Part shown: positions 1 through 10,291 of the stretch, piece by piece
Layout of the letters: every line of letters starts with the position of its first letter
Position numbering within the stretch: the stretch's first letter is position 1
DNA from: Branchiostoma floridae
Taxonomy: Eukaryota; Chordata; Leptocardii; Amphioxiformes; Branchiostomatidae
NCBI RefSeq assembly: GCF_000003815.2
Contig: NC_049997.1
Coordinates: 16,293,189 to 16,357,188 of the forward strand
Length of the DNA: 64,000 bases
Direction: 5' to 3'
Notes under the pieces: model-generated
Database searches by the model: none
What the model was told of the DNA's origin: nothing
The model's input: the letters and a program-made list of their open reading frames with translations, nothing else
Program-made: the position numbers and the translations under genes

Positions 1-222
1 ATCTATGGAAGGTTTTAGATGATTTATAAGTATACTACAACATAAAAGAGAATACATACAAATGCTATTTCTTTTTTGAAAGTCCAAGAACCGTTTCTAG
101 AACTTTTTAAAAGTCGTAGTACCCGTTCGGTGCGGCATACCGGTACGCGGCACAGATCATAACACTTCGGCACTGAACTTAATCGGACGTTAGTTGTTTT
201 GTTTTTTCTTGCGACAGTTAAC

Positions 223-335
223 CATTAACTTTAATTTTCGAGATTTTACAATTAAATTTAATTTTCGCGGTTTTACAATTAAATTTAATGTTCGCGGTTT
301 TGCAATTAAATTTAATTTTCGCGGTTTTCGCGCCC
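223..335. repeat. 27-bp tandem repeat, about 4 units
   Basis: Four imperfect units of about 27 bp, each made of an AT-rich half (aattaaatttaat) and a TTCGCGG half. Both strands stay open only because the unit length is a multiple of three, so the short frames here are not taken as genes. Confidence 0.8.
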
Positions 336-557
336 CAAGGTGGACGGCCTCCCAGCTGAGGTCTGGCGGAAACACTGGATCACACGTAAACTAAAGCTCC
401 GCCAATTTACTAGCATTTGGCAAAAATGTTAAACTTGTACTCTAGGCTAATCTAGGCTTTTTGCTTTGACGTCTTTTCAGGCATTTTGTCAGCATTTCTA
501 TCTAAAGTATTTTGTCAGTTTTTTGTTTGAATCCAAGAAACAACCAATTTTTTGGGG

Positions 558-720
558 GTCCGAGTCACGTTGGGTTGGGTACTGGTAGTACAGAAAATTT
601 TGGTACTAGTACTGGTATGGTCCAGGTCCAGAGGATCAGGTTAAGGTCTGGACCTAATTAATTGTCTGTGAAAACTTGTGAATGGGCAATACTCCAAACA
701 ATGGTCCATTTCACTACAAA
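558..720. repeat. Dispersed GGTCCAGGTCC-type repeat
   Basis: A stretch with repeated ggtccaggtccag and ggtctggacct blocks followed by a tail reading ctgtgaaaacttgtgaatg. The same blocks and tail recur at 25085-25285 and 26812-26945, so this is a dispersed family member. The family is not recognised. Confidence 0.7.
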
Positions 721-801
721 GGAATCTGACGGTGTATTTCAACTTCTACTGGCATTTTAAAATCCTATCTTCATGTAATCGTGTATTTTTTTCCAAACCA
801 G

Positions 802-951
802 TCCAACAAGAAAAAAGGTTACACTGTACCCACGCCGAGTGCAGACGTTATTGAGATACTTGAGTGGATTGATTCCAAGAAGGCTCAGGTGGCTACACAT
901 ACTTTACCACCAGGAAGTCACCTTTGTCATGAACTTGGAGTCACCTGTTAG
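802..951 (+). CDS. Probable last exon of an unrecognised gene
   Basis: An open stretch of 49 codons plus TAG follows an acceptor-like ttccaaaccag. It reads like real coding sequence: it starts SNKKKGYTVPTPSADV, continues EILEWIDSKKAQ and ends CHELGVTC. The composition is balanced and hydrophilic, unlike the AT-rich frames around it. The rest of the gene would lie left of the window. A polyadenylation signal AATAAA at 1676-1681 could serve it, implying a 3' UTR of about 0.7 kb. I do not recognise the protein. It could instead be an old repeat-derived frame. The acceptor and the plus-strand assignment are inference. Confidence 0.4.
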   Translation, partial: SNKKKGYTVPTPSADVIEILEWIDSKKAQVATHTLPPGSHLCHELGVTC

Positions 952-2745
952 GCAGTGCCTTTGTTATACAAATATTGCATCATGGGGAGGAAATCTGATA
1001 CTATTTGAGAAATGACTAAGAATGATTCCCAGACAAATATACAGAATGACAAGTACAAATTTGAATATGAACGGATACGTGTGGCCATGCATGCATGTAC
1101 ATCGTACTAGTAGTACAATGTCTTGTTAATAATTGTTTGCTCAGGCAAACAGTACAAAGTGTAGAGTCCTTGCATACGTCGATAAACTGTTAGAGTGTAA
1201 GTTAGACATCCAGGTAAGGAGATACTCGATACTAGCAAGTTTTGTCCAGTTGCTTGAGTAAATTTTATAACAACTAAGACTATCTCCATCACATTCTGAA
1301 GAGAGGACAGAAATACTCCATCAACTGGACAAAACTTGCTACTGGTCAGACGTTTCAGACAGCAACCGCACTGTCTCGTCAACATTTTTAAAGTAAACTC
1401 TACTTTTTTTAAAGAATATACAGTCTACTTTTTTCAAGACTATACAGATTCACGACCACTTAATACACTGACGACAAGACAACTACTGTTCCCTTATATT
1501 AAGTTATTGCCAAGAAAGTTGTAGTGACCTACTGTGACCTGATTTTGTCTGTGACAAACTAGTTTATGAGTACATGTGTGAAAAAGCAGTTCTTTTTCTG
1601 ATGCGAGGCAGTTCATTTGGTTTGAACTACATCAGGTTGAATGAACATGAAACAAGTGTAAAGCCGTTCACAGTTAATAAAGCTATGCCCTATGACGCAG
1701 GAGGAAATTTTCATTTAAAGAAATTTGGACCCAATTACATGTTGTAAGATACGGCATGGGGCTATAAAAATAAGGGCATCACTAGTAGACAATTCTTTGG
1801 AAACACAATTTGTGGTCAGGGGCTGTTCTATTCATAACATTACTGTCAGAAATTGAGGAGTAAATCTAAACTAATACAATCGTAGAGCAATTCATAATGA
1901 AATTGGGGAAAACTGGTAGCTCAAGTTATCTAATAGTACTTCCCTGGTACAGTAAAGAAAAGCATGGCGAAAATACGTAGAAGAAATGGCCAACATACAT
2001 CAAAATTTTTAGCCAGAAATATTATGTATGGTGAATTTAGGCGTAAAAATGAAAGAAATTCTTGTTCAAGACCCGACCTACTTCCAACCAAGGATTCTCC
2101 TTGGCCTACATTATAGTCCATTAAGATATTTGGAGACAAGAACAACAAAATACACTCTGAAAACGTTCCAAGTCTGAAAGAAAAATCACTTCGTTAAAGG
2201 AACACAAAAAAAAGTTTCCAAAATGACTCACCTAGAGTTTCACAACTGTTGTCAAGAAAGTCCGATGCGTGGAAGACAAAAATCGAGTGTGGGTCACTTT
2301 TACGTCACAAGTGTCGGTATTCCCCGAAGTTTACGCCGGTTCCGGACTTAAATATGACGTAAAAAGATCGTACGACTCATCGTGGAAGCGTTGTGCGACT
2401 TGAAGCGGAAGTTTACGGTCAAAACACGAAAGTTTATAGGAAGAATTCAGGTGAATTTCCGGAGAAGCCGGAAATTTTGGCCACACCTGACTCGAATCGA
2501 CCTTTGACCTTCTTAAACTCTCGCCACTTCTCGTTCTTTTGAATCACGTGACTCATATTTAGTTGTTATTTTTCTCTAATATCCAAGACTTTATCATGAT
2601 AAATTCTTTAAATCTAACCTTTCTAATGATAGGAAACAATCGATTAAATGATTTATGGTGTTTTATTTGGTCAAAAAGTGTCATTTGACATTTTTGAAGT
2701 CTCGCGAATTGCGAGATTTGGTGATTTGATAGTGAAAGGAAAAAG
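952..2745. other. Intergenic region before MRPL23
   Basis: No coding exon is supported here. It holds the possible 3' UTR of the upstream gene, the dispersed repeat at 1231-1375 and the MRPL23 promoter. Two facing ETS-type cores (tttccgg and ccggaaa, 2456-2475) lie 270-290 bp before the MRPL23 ATG. ETS/NRF-2 sites are common at nuclear genes for mitochondrial ribosomal proteins, so they are candidate promoter elements. Confidence 0.5.
1231..1375. repeat. Dispersed repeat with short inverted arms
   Basis: The arms agcaagttttgtccagttg (about 1231-1250) and its complement (about 1322-1341) face each other, followed by gtcagacgtttcaga. The same motif set (gacatccaggtaa, caactgga, gtcagacgtttcaga) recurs at about 23585-23620, 23890-23930, 34190-34300 and 50490-50640, marking a dispersed family. 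Confidence 0.6.
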
Positions 2746-5700
2746 ATGGCGTCGTCCTTGGTGTTCAGACAGCTATTGAAACAGTGAGTATTTCTTGGAA
2801 GTCCTGAACGTTGCGTGACGTTTTTAACACCTGACAATGATCGGTCAGGTACAAAAGAACGAAGTCAGGAAGACTAGATGATGGTATTGGTCTATTTAGG
2901 TAAATAAGGGCGAGGTTTGACGTTTGGAAAGCGAAGTGCACATGGGTCAAACATTTTATTTGGGGGGAGGGGGGAATTTTCGTTATAAAATCATTATAGA
3001 AGCAGTGTCGTCCTAGACAAAGAATAACGTCATATTAATGATTGCTAAATAGAAAACTGTAAGGCAGAAATATATTGGATTTAAGTTAACGTTAATTACG
3101 TTGTTGTTGTTGTTGTTGTTGTTGTCCTTGTTTAACGTCTACTTCTCCGCTAGACATGGTCTCTTGGTGCTTTTTGTGCTGGGTGCTCTTAGATTTGTTG
3201 ACCTCTCTGGTGCTTGTACTCTGGTGCTTTGCATATGCGTGTTTGGGGTGTTCTAGACCTGCTCGGCGAACCTTCTCGTGTCTTCAATGTATTTGGTGAA
3301 CGCCAAATACATCCTTCTGTTTGCTTCGTTCGTCAGGTCGCTTCGCATTCCTGCTAGGGATACAACATCCATCGTTCTTTCTTGTTGAGGGATTCCGTAG
3401 TCTTCATATATGTTGTCAATTTCTTTCATTAGATGTTGTTTTCATTACAAGTAATGAAAATATGATAGTAATTACATAAAATTATTTGTCATGAAAACTT
3501 GCAAATAAATGTTGACTTTATAAATATAAGATATATGCAAAATAATAATGCAGCTTAGTGTGCTTAATACTGTTGCAATGTGTGGTATTAGGTAGTGTAG
3601 CAGTAGGATGTTAAGTTCAAACCAACAACACTTGGGTTTGAGTCCCCAAACATTCTCCGTTGTGGCTTTTGTAAAGGCATGGCGATGCATAGTGTAACAG
3701 AAAAATTGGCTCAAAACCCTGAGGGCCAGGATTTGAGTCCCCTGATATGTTCCACTGTTGTACCCTTACAAAAGCTACTTAGGCCCACTTCAAAGTTCAA
3801 ACAGACAACACTTATATAGTCGTGCGACTGTTATTGACTATTCGTTGTGGGCAACGGTTGTCTTTAGACATGTGTTCAGAGTATTGCGGGACACCCGCGG
3901 CGCAGGATTCCACTGCGGTGCGTGCGTGACCCACAGTGGCCTCTTGCTTGCAAATTAAAAATGGCGGGAGAATTCTTCATTTTCGTCATGCAGCAGATTA
4001 CTATTCTTTTGCTTGCAAACAAACATTGTCCCCAACAAAGAATGACACAGAGACGGGAAAATCTGGAATTAAACCCGGCGTTCGTGGCCGCCGGTGGTAT
4101 TACAGATTACTACTAGTATCATGAAGGATGTAGCCACTGGTGGCGGGGCATTGCGCTGGAACAGGCAGTTTCTGATGACAAAAATACGTTTCCATTACTG
4201 ACTTCATGTATATTTACGGAGAAAAATGCCCTTTCGAATAGAAAAAAACATGCTGCAGGTTATTAGCATATGATCCAGTCCCGTCGCCGGCGACGATTTT
4301 TCTTTAGACATGTGAGGAATAGTCGCAGCCCCCCCGCTGAACGTCGCGCGACTGGGTCCGAGGTGGTCGCACGATGATTAAAAAAAAACCCTCGCACGAC
4401 TATTTTGATCTTCTTTAAACAGCCTAAAAATATCGTCGCCGGCCACGTTGTCGGCAACAACAGTCGCACGACTATGAAAGTGTTGTCCCTCTAAAGTCGG
4501 CCTTAACATGGCTTTCCTCACTTCACTCAGGTGAAAATGAGTGCATTGGGTCATCCCTCGGATAGAATGTTGGATGGAGGTTCCTTGTTTGAGGAGAGCC
4601 ACAACTAAAGCACATAAAAAAGCACCTCTTGTGCACATTAATTGATTGTCAAAAAGAAAAGGAGCAGGGTTGAACAAGTTTTCTAAAATCCACTTGTCCT
4701 ATCGGGCAAGCACATAAAAAATGTACTTGCCCGAACCAATTTTTCACTTGCCCAAAATTCAAATGTCACTGTTACTAGTATATGCATTTTCACTTCCAGC
4801 AATGGAATTCTCTGTAGACAATTGCTTGATGTCATGACTGTAAAAAGTAACAAGTATATCAAAATTGCACTAAAATCAATGGAAAAATCTTACTTGCCCG
4901 ATCGGACAAGTGGGGTAGGACTAGCCTGTGTTTACACAAGCTCTCGCCGGCTGGGCTTAATGACCCCCTACGGGTGGCGGCAATTGTAGGGCCGGCCGCT
5001 AGGGGCTTGATTTTAGCCAGGCTAGGGTAGGACATGCACTTGCCCGAACAGCACTTCCACTTGCCCTGGACAATAGGGCTAGTGGACTTGTTTATCCCTG
5101 AGGAGTCCTTCTCGGTGTGAATGGATCAATTCAATTCATTCTGTTTTGGAAATGCAGCTTGCACTTAAAAGCCAGTTTACTGGGTTTAAAATACAGACAA
5201 ACAAAACTCACCGTTAGTTTCTTAACATTCTTGGTCAGCACAATTTGTTACTCATTGGACTATTTTCATGTTTTCTGTTGGCCGATTGTTGATGTTTTGT
5301 CCTCATGTTTACAGCCGGTTACCTTGGCACCCAGATCACCCCAAACTGAAGGTGCTGCTCACCCCCTTCTGTATCAAGTTGGTACGACCCGGCAAGCCCC
5401 AACCCCCCGACACACTACAGTTCCAGATACCTATGGAGTAAGTATGGCCCTCATAGTCATAAATACAGAGCTGGATACTAGCCAGTACACTGAAAGAGAC
5501 TCTGGTCTGGTGTGTTGTTGCAATAGCTCCACCTAGTGAGCTTTTGCAGTACTGCAAATACCTTTCTGATTGTGCCTATTAAGTTGTATTCAACATGTAT
5601 TATCTTCTGTAAAATGAAGAAATTTCATTAGATTTGTAATAAGAACATCTAATGTCAAGCCAGTGGTAATTTCTTTACCTTTGAGGAAATACTGAAAATA

Positions 5701-7547
5701 CAGAAATGTTCGTGGTTATTTAATGTTCACAGTTTTCGCGGTGGTCACTTCACCGCGAATTTAAAACCACCGCGAACATTTTTCCATGGCAGTAAGAGAC
5801 TACAGTTCATGGTGCTACCGTGAACTTAAAACCACAGCGAAAAGTCCTTTTTTCCGCTACCGCGAAATTAGATCCCTGCAAACTTAAATGCATTTACAGT
5901 ATACTTTTGCCCCGTTTCTTTCTCTTTTTCTTTCTCTTCCATACGAAACAAATAAGGTCAATGATCTTGACCAGACACCCTATGGTGTTCAATGACATTA
6001 TGTAGCAAGTGCTAGGACAGAGCTGGAGGGGCTGGTCACCATTTATTTCTAGCTTCAGATTGCCTTTTTGGCAACTGCTCAGGAGCAGAGCCACTTCTTA
6101 CAGTACTGCAATCAATCACTGAAAATATTCCTGCTTCTTTTCTTCAGGATGGGGAGGCAAGAACTGAAAATCTACTTAGAGGAGCTGTACAATATTCCTG
6201 TGGCGGACATTCGTGTTAGAATACAGATGGGTAAGTTTAAGGTCACAGTGACTCAATTTTAAGGATGACCCCAAAACTAATGTGTATGGGCAAAAAGAAG
6301 AAAAATCCAGAAAAAAATGCTGCTAAACATTTAGTCCATTCTTTTCCAGGTTTGAAAAATGGCTTATATTCACAGTAAGACTGTAAGAGACAATCTTTGC
6401 CATTTCAATCCTGTTTATGTTGCCATTCAAGTGTTTAAAGAGGGAAGAAGGGCGCTGGTCCCTTGCCCTGACCATGTGTCCCTTACCATGGAGAGCAGAT
6501 CCAGGGCAAGTAAAGAATTCTGATTGACCAGGGATGCTATTGGGTGACATGTGGCCACAGTTTGTTTTTGACAGCAGGCGAAAATCAGTGCATGAGTCAT
6601 CCATAAGTGTGTTGTTTTGTATTAGTAATTGCTAAGTTGTCAACAGTCAAGTGTAGACTTTCCTGCAGTTCAGATGGTGCATAGGGCATTACCCATCTCT
6701 TTCAGTAGCCATTGGGCCACACAACTTTAGGCAAGCCATACAGCATGGTTTGCTAGTGAGCGTCAACCATTTTATAATGGATTTTTATGATTATGAAAGA
6801 ACAACCTGGTCGCAACTTGTCCTTTGTGATCTTAATCAATTCTTATGTCTTTTTTCAAATTCCCTTTTTTTAGGAAAAAGAGCAAGAAACTGGCAGAACA
6901 GAATGTACTGGAAGACAGAAGACTACAAAGTTGCCTATGTTGTTATGGTAAGCTTGAAAAGTAAAACTATTTCTGTATAAAAATGCAGGTTTTTTTCCAG
7001 AAGTAGAGATTAATAATGTTCATAATTAGTATTTACCAGTATTTTTTTATATTCAATATGCCATCCTGTAACAAACCATCCCTTTGATGCCCCTAATTTG
7101 CATATTTATGATTTCTTCTTTGCTTTATCCCAGAGATGGATGGACCTTTTCTGTCCTACTCCTAATTTGCATGTGATGTTTCCTTTGCTTTCATTCCAAA
7201 CTCAATTTACATTTTCATGACGTTTTACTGTCCTCTCTCCAAAAAGAGATGGAGAGACCTTTGCTATATCATCCCTACTTTGCATATTTAGGATGTTGCC
7301 TTTGCTCTTTCTCAACAGACATGGATGGACCATTGCTTTATCATCCCTACTTTGCATATTTGTGACATTTCCTTTGCTCTCTCTCTCTTCACAGAGAGAT
7401 GGACAGACATTCAATTTTCCCGACTTGCTCACCAAGAAGGAAGAAGACAAGACAGAGGTGGAAAAGATGGAAGAACAAATGTACGAGAAGGAAGTCGACA
7501 AACAGAGAGAAGTGACAAGAAGAGGGGGAATTAACACCTGGTTTTGA
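2746..7547 (+). CDS. MRPL23: Mitochondrial ribosomal protein L23 (uL23m)
   Basis: Five coding exons join in frame: 2746-2783, 5315-5437, 6148-6230, 6874-6947 and 7395-7547, giving 156 aa (the human protein is 153 aa). Every intron is GT/AG. The product is a protein of the mitochondrial large ribosomal subunit, the counterpart of bacterial L23 near the exit tunnel. Family hallmarks seen: LVRPGKPQPPDTLQFQIPME (about residues 34-53), YLEELYNIPVADIR, DYKVAYV, GQTFNFPDL, and a C-terminal RRGGINTWF close to the vertebrate ending. The start was chosen because it directly opens the L23-like reading frame (MASSLVFRQLL, a short basic N-terminus fitting mitochondrial import). Intron 1 is 2.5 kb and repeat-rich. 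The last intron carries a tandem array over its 3' splice site. Confidence 0.95.
3101..3123. repeat. (GTT)n microsatellite
   Basis: Perfect TTG/GTT triplet run of about 8 units in MRPL23 intron 1. Confidence 0.9.
3590..3790 (+). mobile_element. tRNA-derived SINE fragments (two heads)
   Basis: Two B-box-like stretches, gggtttgagtcccc at about 3645 and gatttgagtcccctga at about 3731, are each followed by the SINE body phrase (tgttgtaccctt, ttgtggctttt...aaggc) seen in other copies in this window. These are degenerate fragments inside MRPL23 intron 1. Confidence 0.55.
4690..4913. mobile_element. Inverted-repeat (MITE-like) element
   Basis: Arms of 21 bp, ccacttgtcctatcgggcaa at 4690 and its complement at 4893-4913, differ by one base. 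Related acttgcccga blocks continue to about 5095. It is non-coding and lies in MRPL23 intron 1. Confidence 0.6.
5700..5885. repeat. TTCGCGGT/ACCGCGAA repeat block
   Basis: Alternating ttcgcggt, accgcgaa and taaaaccac motifs repeat through MRPL23 intron 2, with local inverted symmetry. The first 335 bases of the window carry a similar ttcgcggttt core, so this may be a shared low-complexity or MITE-derived family. Confidence 0.5.
6420..6560. repeat. Dispersed repeat, copy 1 of 2
   Basis: The phrase gagcagatcc...attgaccagggatgctat matches gagcagatcc...attgacaagggatgctac at about 12100-12170 in a NUP37 intron. The family is unknown. Confidence 0.45.
7090..7409 (+). repeat. Tandem repeat covering the last MRPL23 splice acceptor
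   Basis: About four units share tttgcatattt, then tttgct(c/t)t, then a pyrimidine-AG and agatggatgg-like sequence. AG positions are 7133, 7246, 7318 and the true acceptor 7394, spaced 113, 72 and 76 bp. The bases after each decoy AG resemble the first bases of exon 5 (agagatggacag), so the duplicated unit spans the intron-exon junction. Confidence 0.75.
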
Positions 7548-7587
7548 TGTTAAAATTAGTTTTTGTTATTTTGAAGTAAATGTACAA

Positions 7588-7593
7588 AATAAA
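7588..7593 (+). terminator. Polyadenylation signal for MRPL23
   Basis: AATAAA, 41 bp after the MRPL23 stop codon, at a distance usual for a short 3' UTR. Confidence 0.75.
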
Positions 7594-8197
7594 GTGATCT
7601 TAGGATTGTTATTGTCGCCTTATCCCAAAAGTTGAAATGCGTCATACATCTATTGCCATGTAGGGCGGTGCCCATCTCCATTTCTACAACTCTTGGGCCA
7701 AAGATATGGTTGGGAAAGCACTATGGCATCTATGAAGAGGACTTGTCAACATTCATAAAAGTTTTTGTCATGACTGGGCGACTGGGATTTGAACAATCAC
7801 ATCCTTGTATAGTATAGCCAGTACACATTTAATATCAAAGGCTAGTAAAGGCTAAGGAGAATGTTTGAAAAAAAATCATGCAGATCTCAGAATACAGTTT
7901 TGTATATCTATTGTAGTGAATGTATGGTATTAGTATGGCACATCATACATTCAGTATACTGAATACTCAGGTCTTGGTATGTTCATTCATCATCATCAGA
8001 CTTTCTTACAATATGCCATTATATGATGTTGAATTGTGTAAAATACACATTCTGTTCAATAAACAAGAATGATCTGCAAACACTCCTGAGTTACTTTTTT
8101 TTACAGACTCCAGTTACTGTTAAATACATACGACATACTTCACAAGTATATAAAAACACTTCATATATCACTCACTCACTCACTATCCATGGTTAGA
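7594..8197. other. Intergenic stretch without a recognised gene
   Basis: AT-rich sequence between the MRPL23 polyadenylation signal and the retrotransposon end. A second AATAAA at about 8057 could be an alternative MRPL23 site. Nothing else is supported. Confidence 0.5.
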
Positions 8198-9150
8198 TTA
8201 TACTGCTGCTGGGTTCCCTGACGCAGGGGTAGGCAGCAGTCGGCCAGTCTTCACACTCCGCTTCCATTTGGCTCTGTCCAGTGGGTCGACCCCTGTCAGA
8301 CCGCACTCCTTCAAGTCCCTGCTGACACAGTCCCTCCAGGTTTTCCTAGGTCTACCACGACCTCTGTTGCCAGATACTTTCAGTTTGGTGATCTTATTGA
8401 TGCAGTCACTAGATCTTTCAACGTGCCCAAACCATCTAAGACGGCGGGACTGCAGCACTGAGATGATGTCCAGAATACCAAGTTTATCAAGTAAGCTAGA
8501 TGAAGGGGTCTCATCCCGGGGTTTGACGCCACAAATCCATCTGATCATGGCACGGTCATTGCGGCGCAACCGCTGTAGATCCGAGGTGGTAGGTGCCCAG
8601 GTTTCACTCCCATGAAGCATGGCCGCACGTACACAGCAGTCAAACACCTTGCCACGGGTTTTGAAGGGTAGGTGCCTGGAAGTAAGGATGGGCAGGAGCT
8701 TCTTGAATTTACCCCAGGCAACGCAGGATCTGGTGGTGACTGCAAGCTCACATCCGCCACCAGCACAGAGCATGTCCCCAAGGTAACAGAAGCTGGCTTC
8801 CACGTCCAAGACCACTTCATCCACAGTGACTTGTGTTGTAGGGCGGCCATCCAGTGGCCTAGCTTCCCCTCGACACCGCGGACATGTGTAGTTTCGCACA
8901 GCTAGCAGACTCCCTCTTATGCCACAGCATCTCTTGTGGACCCAGAAGTTACAAACTGTACACTGGATGGAGTTAGCACCCACCCCGGAACGGCATACAG
9001 CACACGGGAAAGATCCAGTTTCCTTCAGTTTGTTCAGTCCTTGACCCGAAATCATGATCTTTGTCTTCCCCATGTTAACCCGCAGGCCTTTGCGTTCCAT
9101 GCCCGACTTCCATGCCTTCAGTCTAGCGATGCATTCTTCCAGTGTACTAA
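8198..9150 (-). mobile_element. Non-LTR retrotransposon, 3' end (RT C-terminus with zinc finger)
   Basis: One frame stays open from about 9150 down to the stop at 8198. In order it shows the end of a reverse transcriptase (RVNMGKTKIM), a Cys/His-rich finger (CAVC..., WVHKRCCGI, YTCPRC), then FCYLGDML, MLHGSETWAP, MIRWICGV, RLRWFGHVER and GRGRPRKTWRDC. This order is typical of LINE-type polyproteins common in invertebrate genomes. The 5' part is missing, so it is a 5'-truncated copy. Just past the stop lies a TGAG tandem run (about 8168-8184), which resembles the short-repeat 3' tail of some LINEs. The long intact frame suggests a fairly young insertion. It is not a host gene. Confidence 0.85.
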
Positions 9151-9463
9151 AATACCTTTAATGATTCATTTTAAACAATTCATGCACACTGTAAGCATTG
9201 AATTCTTTGTAAAGCCTTTATTTTGGTTCCCAGTAGGAAAGAAGTCATACCTTAATACTTCCATGTCTTGGTTCACTTTTTCTCTGCACATATATACTGG
9301 TGTACACTATGTATAACCAAGGCCTGTATGTCACCACAATATAATTTGACATATATACAAGCGACTTACTTACTTTCAAGCGGTTTAGTTAGAAAACTTG
9401 TATTTCTAGCTCCTAAAATCACAGAAGAAAAATAAGAGACATAATATTGTTTTCTATCTTTAA

Positions 9464-9986
9464 AGGGGCATTCCACTCCACACGGGAGTGTTATTTTCCT
9501 AGATATTCATTTTAGGAAGTGATAACTGCATACTACTTCACATTATACGATAAAGTACCCAGTTGCTCCACATGCCTCAAAAGCATTCAGTCTTCTACTA
9601 AACTCCCCAAGTACCCTCTAATTGAATTAATCCTATGGCTGAATACAATGCAGAACTTTAAGGTAAGGTTACCAAACTAATTTCAGGTTCGCTAAGAAAT
9701 TTCGTCTTGTTCTTGTATTCTTTGCTATCTTATGAACAATTTGCCTTCTCGGTGTGCTCAGCGTACCTCATTTATTCCGAAAATATGTATGATAAACAAA
9801 GTGTCTATGCGTATAGGGAATGCATGGGTAGGGTCTGCATTGGTTTCGTGAGTGTCATTATTGTTTTATAAAACACACATCACGTAATTCATCCCAAGGT
9901 GAATTCCACAAAATTCGGCTGATTATGTATTCATTGACACATTATTTATTGGAAAACAAGACTCCCTTCTGGAGTGGAATGCCCCT
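9464..9986. mobile_element. Short inverted-repeat element flanked by TTAA (piggyBac-type MITE)
   Basis: The element begins aggggcattccactcca and ends with its near-exact complement. It is bounded on both sides by TTAA (9460-9463 and 9987-9990). TTAA target duplication with short terminal inverted repeats is the signature of the piggyBac superfamily. The 523-bp interior has no coding potential, so it would be non-autonomous. It sits just beyond the NUP37 polyadenylation signal. Confidence 0.8.
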
Positions 9987-10056
9987 TTAACATACATCTA
10001 TACGCTGTTGTTTTTTTAGGTGAAGAAGTAGAGGAAATTGTTACAGTCTTATTACC

Positions 10057-10062
10057 TTTATT
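10057..10062 (-). terminator. Polyadenylation signal for NUP37
   Basis: AATAAA on the minus strand, 230 bp beyond the NUP37 stop codon. Confidence 0.6.
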
Positions 10063-10291
10063 TTCAAAAGAAAACATGGAATGCACTTGAGAATACCATT
10101 GATATCACTGATTTGAAGAACTAAATGTTTTTCTTGTCATAAGAGACTCTCATTCATCCCCAGTAATGGCCCCTTGACACAATATTGGACCATGTTCAGT
10201 TTACTTTTGTAGTCCTCCTGCAGAATTTGAGGCTATGTTCAGTATATCACATTAACATCCTGGTAGTCCAATTTCTACAGGCACTAAATTG

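Noticed and set aside
190-394. Open frames on both strands with a 9-residue repeat
   Set aside because: They come from a 27-bp AT-rich tandem repeat whose length is a multiple of three; no splice or coding character beyond that.
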